Shown piece by piece: positions 1-5,522 of a stretch of DNA of 13,594 nucleotides. Both the position numbers and the translations under genes were made by a program. Location: NCBI GenBank assembly GCA_903859265.1, contig CAIOLZ010000247.1, positions 1-13,594 on the forward strand, in the 5' to 3' direction. Every line of letters begins with the position of its first letter. Positions within the stretch are counted from its first letter, which is position 1. The notes beneath the pieces are model-generated. The model ran no database searches, had not been told where the DNA came from, and saw only the letters and a program-made list of their open reading frames with translations. This DNA comes from an uncultured beta proteobacterium. Lineage in GTDB: Bacteria > Pseudomonadota > Gammaproteobacteria > Burkholderiales > Burkholderiaceae_C.

Positions 1-1017
1 GGTGTGGAGACTTTTGTCGGGAGTTCCGGACGCGTGTTTCCCAAGGACATGAAGGCAGCCCCGCTGCTGCGCGCCTGGTTGCACCGCTTGCGGCATCCGT
101 CAACGGGACCCGGTGTGCAATTTCATATGCGCCATCGCTGGGTTGGCTGGAGCGATAGCGGTGAATTGCTGTTCGATTCGCCAGATGGCCAGCAGCGTTT
201 GCAAGCCGGTGCCGTGGTGCTGGCCTTGGGCGGCGGCAGCTGGGCGCGGCTGGGTTCCAACGGCGCCTGGGTGCCGTTGCTGGCGGCAAAAGGCGTCGCG
301 GTTGCACCGCTGATTCCATCGAATTGCGGCTTCGATGTGCAGGGTGGCTGGAGTACGTTTTTCCGCGACAAATTTGCGGGCCAGCCGTTCAAGTCGGTGG
401 CTATTTCAGTGACTACCGCACAGGGGCAGCATTTCCAACGCAAGGGCGAGTTTGTGGCCACCAGAACGGGGCTGGAAGGAAGTCTGATTTACGCGGCTTC
501 GCATCTGTTGCGCGATGAAATCATCCGCAGCGGCAGCGCCCAATTGCAGCTGGATTTGTTGCCCGGCATGCCGCTTGAAAAAGTGCTGGCTGAAGTGGCG
601 CATCCACGCGGTGCGCGTTCGCTCTCAAGCCATCTCAAAAGCCGTTTGTCGATCGACGGCATCAAGAGCGCGATTCTTTACGAGTTGCTCAGCAAAGACG
701 TGTTAAGTGATGCAGCCAGGCTGGCCGGGTCGATCAAGGCCTTGCCGATCTGCTTGCAGGCTGCGCGGCCGATTGACGAAGCCATCAGCAGTGCCGGCGG
801 TGTTTTGTTTGAAGTGCTGACCCCCGACTTGATGCTCGAGCAAATGCCAGGCGTTTTTTGTGCCGGCGAAATGCTGGATTGGGAGGCGCCCACCGGCGGC
901 TACCTGCTGCAGGCCGTGATGGCCAGTGGTTGCAGAGCAGGGCGCGGGGCAGCGGCGTATCTGAAAGCCCGTGGCGCTGCATCCAATGTTGGTGCCAGCA
1001 ATACCACTGCACCATGA
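1..1017 (+). CDS. NAD(P)/FAD-dependent oxidoreductase, TIGR03862/BaiN-like flavoprotein (5' truncated)
   Basis: This is the C-terminal 338 residues of a flavoprotein of the HI0933/BaiN-like group, subgroup TIGR03862. The reading frame is open at base 1, so the N-terminal Rossmann segment with the dinucleotide-binding GxGxxG motif lies outside the window. The GTG at position 4 is not the true start, because the protein enters directly at the conserved block with FVGSSGRVFP and KAAPLLRAWL. A second conserved segment, ALGGGSWARLGSNG, sits at about residue 75. The C-terminal FAD-contact block CAGEMLDWEAPTGGYLLQA is at about residues 287-305 and is highly diagnostic. The protein is probably a cytosolic flavoenzyme; no substrate is known to me for this subgroup. 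The HNH gene overlaps its stop codon, suggesting one transcript. Family assignment is firm; physiological role is unknown. Confidence 0.9.
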   Translation, partial: GVETFVGSSGRVFPKDMKAAPLLRAWLHRLRHPSTGPGVQFHMRHRWVGWSDSGELLFDSPDGQQRLQAGAVVLALGGGSWARLGSNGAWVPLLAAKGVAVAPLIPSNCGFDVQGGWSTFFRDKFAGQPFKSVAISVTTAQGQHFQRKGEFVATRTGLEGSLIYAASHLLRDEIIRSGSAQLQLDLLPGMPLEKVLAEVAHPRGARSLSSHLKSRLSIDGIKSAILYELLSKDVLSDAARLAGSIKALPICLQAARPIDEAISSAGGVLFEVLTPDLMLEQMPGVFCAGEMLDWEAPTGGYLLQAVMASGCRAGRGAAAYLKARGAASNVGASNTTAP

Positions 1018-1229
1018 GCCGGCTTGGACTTACCCGCGACAAGATTTATAAAACGGTCGCCCGCCAGTTGCACGGCGTGGTGCCGTGCTGGGTTTGCGCG
1101 CAACACGTGTCACCCGGGGACGCGACGCTGGAGCACATCAAACCGCTGAGCCAAGGCGGCAACAGCCACCTGGAAAATCTGGCGATCAGCCACGCGGTCT
1201 GCAATCGAAAGCGGCAAATCCAGGACTAG
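1014..1229 (+). CDS. Small HNH endonuclease-domain protein (71 aa)
   Basis: This 71-residue protein is almost entirely one HNH nuclease fold. It has a CxxC pair at C25/C28, the Glu-His of the first HNH strand at E40-H41 followed by IKPLSQGG, then N55, H60, and C63-N-R-K-R, which supplies the second half of a zinc knuckle. The predicted fold is a beta-beta-alpha-metal nuclease acting on DNA. The start is ATG at 1014, overlapping the upstream TGA in an ATGA arrangement. No Shine-Dalgarno sequence is visible, so translation is probably coupled to the flavoprotein gene. The frame stays open further upstream, but that part overlaps the flavoprotein and is unlikely to be used. The family includes phage, restriction and housekeeping members, and nothing here tells which. 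The stop shares the bases CTAG with the stop of the convergent aquaporin gene. Confidence 0.82.
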   Translation: MSRLGLTRDKIYKTVARQLHGVVPCWVCAQHVSPGDATLEHIKPLSQGGNSHLENLAISHAVCNRKRQIQD

Positions 1230-1903
1230 GTGTTCACCCCCGTGGTCTTTGGCGTTCCGGTCGGTGCGGCGAAGGCCTTGCTCAAAGCCGCTCCAATGGC
1301 CGCTCCCACCAATTGGGCAGCCACAAATGCGGGTACGTCCGAAGGGGAAATTCCGGCAAAGCTGTCGCTGAACATTCTTCCAAATGCCGCCGCTGGATTG
1401 GCAAAGGATGTTGAGGCTGTAAACCAGTAAGCAGCGCCGATGTAGCACGCCACGACTGCGGCCACGCGTGGCGCGGGGGCCCGAAGGATCACAAACAATA
1501 GTCCGGCCGTGGCGACGGCTTCAGCAATCCATTGACCATATCCGGTTCGTACTTTGGCGGAAAACTCGATGATGGGTAATTCAAACATGGCATTTGCCAG
1601 CCATGCGCCCAACATGGCACCCAAAAGTTGGACCACGATATAAGGAATCAGCATTGAGCGCGGTAATGCGCCCCGAAAAGCCATTACCAATGACACCGCC
1701 GGGTTGAAATGGGCACCGCTGATGGGGGCGAATACTTCAATGAGGCTAAACAGGCCGCCCACCGTTGCCAGCGTATTGGCAAGCAAGGCGAGGGCCGCAT
1801 TTCCGGCTGACAGTCGTTGCGCCATGATGCCCGAGCCAATGACGATGCACAGGAGTCCCGCCGTGCCAATAAGTTCTGCGAAACACCTCCTGATTGCACT
1901 CAT
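1226..1903 (-). CDS. MIP-family aquaporin/aquaglyceroporin of an arsenic operon (AqpS-like)
   Basis: This 225-residue integral membrane channel of the MIP family has the two Asn-Pro-Ala boxes, SGAHFNPAVS (N67-A69) and SFANPAAAFGR (N169-A171), within about six hydrophobic segments. As third gene of an arsR-arsC operon it is best read as a metalloid channel like AqpS of Sinorhizobium meliloti. There, arsenite made by ArsC from arsenate leaves the cell through the channel down its gradient, replacing an ArsB or Acr3 pump. In water and glycerol channels an arginine normally follows the second NPA; here that position is alanine (A172), which would widen or neutralise the selectivity filter. The start codon overlaps the arsC stop by 4 bp (ATGA), so translation is coupled. 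The gene ends tail-to-tail with the HNH gene. Family is certain; the arsenite substrate is inferred from context. Confidence 0.9.
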   Translation of the reverse strand: MSAIRRCFAELIGTAGLLCIVIGSGIMAQRLSAGNAALALLANTLATVGGLFSLIEVFAPISGAHFNPAVSLVMAFRGALPRSMLIPYIVVQLLGAMLGAWLANAMFELPIIEFSAKVRTGYGQWIAEAVATAGLLFVILRAPAPRVAAVVACYIGAAYWFTASTSFANPAAAFGRMFSDSFAGISPSDVPAFVAAQLVGAAIGAALSKAFAAPTGTPKTTGVNT

Positions 1904-2403
1904 GATTCAGAAATTTTTTGCACAGACGATTGCAGGGTGGTTTTTTCCAAACTCGCAGTGGGCAGGCTGACGAACAATTCCAGTCTTCGTCGGATCGCAT
2001 GAAGCGTGTGTTCAAACGCTTGCAGGCGCTGTGCGTCGGTACCCTGAACTTCGGACGGGTCTGCATAGCCCCAGTGCGCAGTGGCAGGTTGACCCGGCCA
2101 GTAGGGGCAAACTTCTCCCGCCGCGTTGTCACATACGGTGATTACCAAATCCATGTGGGGCGCCTCTGGCTTCTCAAACTCGTCCCAGCTTTTGCTTCGC
2201 AGTCCTTTGATGGAAATGCCTGCGTCTGTCAGAACCTTTATAGCCATCGGATGGGGTTGTTGGTTCTCGCGGGGGCTGCTGCCTGCAGAGAAGCCTTGAA
2301 AGCGACCGCCACCGATATGGTTAAGGGTTGCCTCCGCAAGAATGCTGCGGGCCGAGTTGTGGGTACAGAGAAACAGAATGTTCATGGATTTTTGGAATGG
2401 CAT
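1900..2403 (-). CDS. arsC: Arsenate reductase, low-molecular-weight phosphatase type (ArsC)
   Basis: This 167-residue arsenate reductase has the low-molecular-weight tyrosine-phosphatase fold. It has the phosphate-binding loop CTHNSAR (C13 to R19, the CX5R motif), a segment with two further cysteines in VCDNAAGEVCPYWPGQP (C91 and C99), and the general-acid loop ADP at D115. C13 attacks arsenate, and C91/C99 would carry the disulfide cascade to thioredoxin or a similar reductant, as in the S. aureus pI258 type. Product is arsenite in the cytosol. The gene starts 6 bp after the arsR stop and overlaps the aquaporin start by 4 bp. An alternative start at 2385 (MNILFLC) fits the usual family N terminus better, but neither start has a good ribosome-binding site. 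The last roughly 25 residues extend past the usual core and look non-conserved. Confidence 0.92.
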   Translation of the reverse strand: MPFQKSMNILFLCTHNSARSILAEATLNHIGGGRFQGFSAGSSPRENQQPHPMAIKVLTDAGISIKGLRSKSWDEFEKPEAPHMDLVITVCDNAAGEVCPYWPGQPATAHWGYADPSEVQGTDAQRLQAFEHTLHAIRRRLELFVSLPTASLEKTTLQSSVQKISES

Positions 2404-2409
2404 TGGTTT

Positions 2410-2727
2410 TCAGCAACCACTGGAGTCGGAAATTGCACATTCAGCGCCAGCGCAACAGTTGTCAGTCAGGTAGCCCATCACGCCATTCATGTGCGCATAG
2501 CTGGCCCTGTAGATCATGTTGCGGCTCGATCGCTCCACGCTGACCAGGCCTGCATTGGAGAGTTCTTTCAAATGGAAGGACAGAGTGGTTGCGGGAATAT
2601 CCAAACCCTCTTGCATGACGCCAGGCGTCAAACCAGGCGGCCCTGAAACGACCAGAGCACGGAACACTTGCAGACGAACCGGGTGGGCGAGCGCACTCAG
2701 GGCTTTGACAACTTCAATTTCATCCAT
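2410..2727 (-). CDS. arsR: ArsR-family arsenite-responsive repressor
   Basis: This 105-residue winged-helix repressor of the ArsR/SmtB family has an N-terminal ALSALAHPVRLQVFRAL helix, a recognition helix around TTLSFHLKEL (residues 47-56) and a beta wing at RSSRNMIYRA (66-75). The classic ELCVCDL metal site of plasmid ArsR proteins is absent. Instead, cysteines cluster at the C terminus (C91, C92, C97, plus the terminal C105), resembling the arsenite site of Acidithiobacillus ferrooxidans ArsR (C95, C96, C102). The protein would leave its operator when arsenite binds. It is the first gene of arsR-arsC-aquaporin and is preceded by a dyad overlapping a promoter candidate, consistent with autorepression. 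No Shine-Dalgarno sequence precedes the ATG, and the promoter is close enough to give a leaderless transcript. Confidence 0.93.
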   Translation of the reverse strand: MDEIEVVKALSALAHPVRLQVFRALVVSGPPGLTPGVMQEGLDIPATTLSFHLKELSNAGLVSVERSSRNMIYRASYAHMNGVMGYLTDNCCAGAECAISDSSGC

Positions 2728-2731
2728 GGAA

Positions 2732-2761
2732 CTTATACTACCATAATACTGGAAGTATCAA
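2732..2761 (-). promoter_or_regulatory. Candidate arsR promoter
   Basis: Reading on the minus strand, a -35 box TTGATA (2761-2756, 5 of 6 consensus bases) is followed after 18 bp by TATAAG (2737-2732, 5 of 6). The predicted start of transcription falls on or within about 2 nt of the arsR ATG, so the mRNA would be leaderless. This agrees with the lack of a ribosome-binding site. The ArsR operator candidate lies in the spacer. Confidence 0.5.
2746..2758. promoter_or_regulatory. Candidate ArsR operator (inverted repeat)
   Basis: ATACTGGAAGTAT is a perfect 5-3-5 inverted repeat between the -35 and -10 boxes of the arsR promoter candidate. A further ATACT copy lies at 2735-2739, 11 bp away in direct orientation, close to one helical turn. 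An AT-rich imperfect dyad over the promoter is what ArsR-family repressors bind; the assignment is by position, not by matching a known site. Confidence 0.5.
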
Positions 2762-2894
2762 AAATATGGAGTTTCAGCGGGCAGGCATCGTTGAATCGGT
2801 GAATTGAACAGAAGACGCAGTCGATGCTCGTCCTACTGACCCTGTCGGAAAATACCAGCTGATATGCGATGGAGGCGCTGCGTTTGACGGATAC

Positions 2895-2916
2895 GTGACA
2901 CATGCAGGTGACACAT
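2895..2916. repeat. Tandem direct repeat GTGACACAT
   Basis: Two exact 9-bp copies at 2895-2903 and 2908-2916 with a 13-bp period. No protein is assigned to them. They lie about 170 bp upstream of the ars start and about 200 bp upstream of dnaX. Confidence 0.4.
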
Positions 2917-2949
2917 ATCGCTGCTTGTTCCCATTTCCGTCACCGCGGA

Positions 2950-2968
2950 AATCGTCATGCTGACGATT
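2950..2968. repeat. Perfect 8-bp inverted repeat with 3-nt loop
   Basis: AATCGTCATGCTGACGATT forms an 8-bp stem (2950-2957 with 2961-2968) and a TGC loop. No T tract follows on either strand, so it is not a standard intrinsic terminator. It may be a protein-binding dyad or an RNA hairpin. Confidence 0.45.
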
Positions 2969-3004
2969 GCAGAAAAAAGGTGACGAGCCTTGACCCCGGC
3001 ACTG

Positions 3005-3020
3005 GCTCTACAGTTAGAGC
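3005..3020. repeat. 6-bp inverted repeat GCTCTA/TAGAGC
   Basis: GCTCTACAGTTAGAGC is a 6-4-6 dyad. A TTGACC lies 15 bp upstream (2990-2995). The CTCTA-N4-TAGAG core recalls operators of MerR-family metal sensors, but no good -10 follows and no merR-like gene is in the window, so no regulator is assigned. Confidence 0.3.
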
Positions 3021-3095
3021 TGCTTGGTTCCCCACCTGACTCGGTTGGCCGCTTTACCATGCGGGAAGGCCCGTCAGCCGGGATTGTAGCCCCCT

Positions 3096-3101
3096 TAGAA
3101 T
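3096..3101 (+). promoter_or_regulatory. Candidate -10 box of dnaX
   Basis: TAGAAT matches the -10 consensus in 5 of 6 positions. The distance places the transcription start on the A of the dnaX ATG (3108), implying a leaderless mRNA, which fits the absence of any Shine-Dalgarno sequence. The -35 region (about 3073-3078, GTCAGC) is weak. Confidence 0.4.
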
Positions 3102-3107
3102 CGGACG

Positions 3108-5099
3108 ATGTCTTACCTCGTGCTCGCCCGCAAGTACCGTCCCCGTAACTTCACAGAGATGGTTGGGCAGGACCATGTGGTGCAGGCGCTGACCAATGCG
3201 CTCACCACGCAACGACTGCACCACGCCTACCTGTTTACCGGCACGCGCGGTGTTGGGAAAACCACCGTGTCGCGCATTTTGGCCAAGTCACTCAACTGCC
3301 AGGGTGCTGACGGAAACGGCGGCATCACGGCAACGCCTTGCGGGGTTTGCCAGGCCTGCACCGACATTGATTCCGGCCGCTTCGTCGATTACACCGAGCT
3401 CGACGCCGCATCCAACCGCGGCGTGGACGAAGTGCAGGCGCTTTTGGAGCAGGCGGTTTACAAACCGGTGCAGGGTCGCTTCAAGGTATTCATGATTGAC
3501 GAGGTGCACATGCTCACCAACACGGCGTTCAACGCGATGTTGAAAACGCTGGAAGAGCCGCCGGAATATTTGAAATTTGTGCTGGCCACGACGGACCCGC
3601 AGAAAGTGCCTGTTACGGTATTGTCGCGCTGCCTGCAGTTCAATCTGCGACCGATGGCTCCGGAAACCATTCGCGAACATCTGGCCCGGGTGCTGGAGGT
3701 TGAGCAAGTCAGGTCTGAGGTGCAGGCCTTGCGACTGCTGGCGCGGGCTGCACGCGGTTCAATGCGCGATGCGTTGAGCTTGACAGACCAGGCAATTGCC
3801 TTCGGTTCTGGCCAGTTGCAGGAGGCGACGGTACGCCAGATGCTGGGCAGCGTTGACCGCTCGTATGTATTTCGTTTGATTGACGCGCTGGCGCAGGGCG
3901 ATGGCAAAACGGTGGTCGAGACTTGTGAGACCTTGCGTCTGAACGGCTTGAGCGCAGCGTCCACGCTGGAAGAAATGGCCACCGTCCTGCAACGCATGGC
4001 AGTGGCGCAAGTGCTAACCGAATCCCGCTCGGCCGCGCAGGACGATACCGACCCTGATGCCGAGGAGACCGCGCGGCTGGCAGCGCTTTTGCCCCCCGAC
4101 GAGACGCAGCTTTTGTACAGCATTTGTCTGCATGGACGCAGCGATTTGGGGCTGGCGCCGGATGAATATGCGGCCCTTACGATGGTGCTGCTGCGCCTGC
4201 TCGCTTTCAAGCCGGGCGGCCAAGGCGCCTCGGCTGAAAAAAAAACTCTAGCGAATTCGCAAACGCGCACAGCGGCAGTGCCGGTGGTGCCCTCCAGCAA
4301 AGCAGTGCAACCGTGGGAAGACGCAGCTGACGCGCCACCAAACGCAGCCGTGCGGCAAGCACCCGGGTTGCCGCCCGGCCAGGTTTTGCAGGTCAGATCC
4401 AGCGGAACCGCCGCAGACCTGAACGCAAAGCCAAATGGCCACGGTGACGCCGGCGCGGATGTGCAAGTTGATGGCGCAGACGACTTCGATGCCGGCGATG
4501 AAGAGGCACCCGACGAAGCCTACTTTGACGATGGAGTGTTAGCAGCCGACGGCGAATCGGATTCGGAGTCTGGCATCGCCATCGCACAATCGCCCAGGCT
4601 CGCACCCGTTGCTGCGCCCGTTGTGCCTGTCACCAAAGTATTGGCGGTACCGGTGCGGGAACAGGCAGAGCCCCGGTTTGAAGCAACTTCAGCCGCCGCC
4701 TCCGTTCTGATCCCAACCGAGGAGGGCGACTTTTGGCATGCCACTGTCACCCGCTTGATTGCGGATGACCTGATCAACGCCCTGGTGCGTGAGCTCGCGT
4801 TGCAGTCGCAACTGGTGGCGCGCGACACCGACCAATGGCTGTTGCGGGTGGAACGTGAATCGCTCAATCAGACGGGTGCGCGCGATCGTCTGACTGCGGC
4901 TTTGCAAAGCGTCGGATTTGGAGTGCGGCTGGCGGTTGAAATAGGCCGCGTGACGGATAGCCCGAGCCGGCGCAACTCTGCGGCTTCCGAGGAAAAACAG
5001 CGCGCCGCCGAAAAGATTATTTTGGATGCGCCCTTTGTGCAGGCGATGATGCGCGACTTTGGCGCGAAAATCGTGCCCGGTTCGATTAAGCCGCTTTGA
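3108..5099 (+). CDS. dnaX: DNA polymerase III subunits tau/gamma (clamp loader ATPase)
   Basis: This 663-residue clamp-loader subunit uses ATP to open the beta clamp and, as tau, bridges the polymerase cores and the DnaB helicase. Visible elements are the Walker A motif GTRGVGKT (45-52), four zinc cysteines (C64, C78, C81, C84), Walker B MIDEVH (D131-E132), sensor 1 at TTD (161-163), the arginine finger in SRC (R174) and sensor 2 GSMRD (R220). Domain III ends near residue 370. A low-complexity, Pro/Ala- and acid-rich linker follows (about 375-535, very acidic at 457-488), then the polymerase-binding C-terminal domain V (about 540-663, beginning DFWHATVTRLI). An A9 run at codons 377-380 may produce a short gamma form. 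It heads a dnaX-ybaB-recR cluster conserved in many bacteria. No ribosome-binding site is visible; the start is fixed by the conserved N terminus SYLVLARKYRP. Confidence 0.97.
   Translation: MSYLVLARKYRPRNFTEMVGQDHVVQALTNALTTQRLHHAYLFTGTRGVGKTTVSRILAKSLNCQGADGNGGITATPCGVCQACTDIDSGRFVDYTELDAASNRGVDEVQALLEQAVYKPVQGRFKVFMIDEVHMLTNTAFNAMLKTLEEPPEYLKFVLATTDPQKVPVTVLSRCLQFNLRPMAPETIREHLARVLEVEQVRSEVQALRLLARAARGSMRDALSLTDQAIAFGSGQLQEATVRQMLGSVDRSYVFRLIDALAQGDGKTVVETCETLRLNGLSAASTLEEMATVLQRMAVAQVLTESRSAAQDDTDPDAEETARLAALLPPDETQLLYSICLHGRSDLGLAPDEYAALTMVLLRLLAFKPGGQGASAEKKTLANSQTRTAAVPVVPSSKAVQPWEDAADAPPNAAVRQAPGLPPGQVLQVRSSGTAADLNAKPNGHGDAGADVQVDGADDFDAGDEEAPDEAYFDDGVLAADGESDSESGIAIAQSPRLAPVAAPVVPVTKVLAVPVREQAEPRFEATSAAASVLIPTEEGDFWHATVTRLIADDLINALVRELALQSQLVARDTDQWLLRVERESLNQTGARDRLTAALQSVGFGVRLAVEIGRVTDSPSRRNSAASEEKQRAAEKIILDAPFVQAMMRDFGAKIVPGSIKPL
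4237..4245 (+). other. A9 homopolymer in dnaX, candidate tau/gamma slippage site
   Basis: Nine consecutive A residues read GAA AAA AAA ACT in the dnaX frame (residues E377, K378, K379, T380), immediately after conserved domain III. Loss of one A in the transcript leads to CTC TAG, a stop after 380 residues. A -1 ribosomal shift, or one extra A, leads to TGA at 4328-4330, a 407-residue product. Thermus dnaX makes gamma by transcriptional slippage on an A9 run and E. coli dnaX by -1 frameshifting on A AAA AAG. Confidence 0.55.
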
Positions 5100-5151
5100 G
5101 CCATTCGGTTTCAGGGCACCTGTTTTTAAGCACCCGTTTATTTCACACTTG

Positions 5152-5156
5152 AAGGA
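5152..5156 (+). promoter_or_regulatory. Ribosome-binding site of ybaB
   Basis: AAGGA lies 6 nt before the ATG at 5163. This is one of the few clear Shine-Dalgarno sequences in the window and supports independent translation of ybaB after the 63-bp gap from dnaX. Confidence 0.65.
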
Positions 5157-5162
5157 AAACCA

Positions 5163-5495
5163 ATGTTCAACAAAGGACAACTTGCAGGGCTGATGAAGCA
5201 GGCCCAGGCGATGCAGGACAACATGAAAAAGGCCCAGGACGAGCTGGGCAATATCGAAGTTACCGGTGAATCCGGTGCCGGTCTGGTCAAGGTCACCATG
5301 ACTTGCAAGCACGAGGTCAAGCGTGTTGCCATTGACCCGAGCCTGTTGACTGACGACAAAGACATGCTTGAAGATCTGGTGGCTGCGGCCTTCAATGCAG
5401 CAGTGCGCAAAGCGGAGGAAACTTCAGCGGAAAAAATGGGCAAGATCACGGCCGGTATGCCGGGTCTTCCGGGCGGGATGAAGTTCCCGTTTTGA
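5163..5495 (+). CDS. ybaB: YbaB/EbfC family nucleoid-associated protein
   Basis: This 110-residue protein of the YbaB/EbfC family is a small dimeric DNA-binding protein with a tweezer-like dimer. It has the family N terminus FNKGQLAGLMKQAQAMQ, a coiled-coil helix to about residue 30, the central strand block TGESGAGLVKVTMTCKHE (34-51) and the IDPSLL segment (57-62), then an amphipathic C-terminal helix. The Gly/Pro-rich tail GMPGLPGGMKFPF is typical of proteobacterial members. Length is normal. It lies between dnaX and recR, its standard place, and is probably co-transcribed with both. Its exact role is not settled; effects on gene expression and repair have been proposed for homologues. Confidence 0.95.
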   Translation: MFNKGQLAGLMKQAQAMQDNMKKAQDELGNIEVTGESGAGLVKVTMTCKHEVKRVAIDPSLLTDDKDMLEDLVAAAFNAAVRKAEETSAEKMGKITAGMPGLPGGMKFPF

Positions 5496-5522
5496 CGCTG
5501 GCGCAATCTCTCATCCCCCCGC

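Larger units (their letters stand above)
2762..3107. other. Intergenic region between the divergent ars operon and dnaX
   Basis: About 350 bp without a convincing gene. It holds a 13-bp-spaced direct repeat of GTGACACAT (2895-2903 and 2908-2916), a long hairpin dyad at 2950-2968, a shorter dyad at 3005-3020, and the dnaX -10 candidate at its right end. A 75-codon minus-strand frame (2833-3060) has no recognisable domain and is probably chance. The conserved apical sequence of the small signal-recognition-particle RNA, sometimes found upstream of dnaX, is not visible. Confidence 0.6.

Noticed and set aside
1226..1229. CTAG shared by the stop codons of the HNH and aquaporin genes
   Set aside because: A simple result of tail-to-tail packing, with no sign of a regulatory role.
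1918..2646. Open frame of 242 codons on the plus strand
   Set aside because: It is antisense to arsC and arsR, which are supported by active-site and DNA-binding motifs.
2990..3020. MerR-type metal promoter (TTGACC with a dyad)
   Set aside because: The dyad and TTGACC are real, but the possible -10 (TAGAGC at 19 bp) is weak and no merR-like gene or target gene fits.
2833..3060. Possible 75-residue gene on the minus strand in the intergenic region
   Set aside because: No domain, no ribosome-binding site and no operon context; it overlaps dyad structures. It could at most be a remnant.
2990..3095. Small signal-recognition-particle RNA upstream of dnaX
   Set aside because: The conserved apical sequence (GGTCAGG followed by CCGGAAGG) is not present on either strand; only vague GC-rich similarity was seen.
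3458..4300. Open frame of 280 codons on the minus strand
   Set aside because: It lies fully inside dnaX on the opposite strand; composition is Ser/Arg/Ala-rich as expected for an antisense frame.
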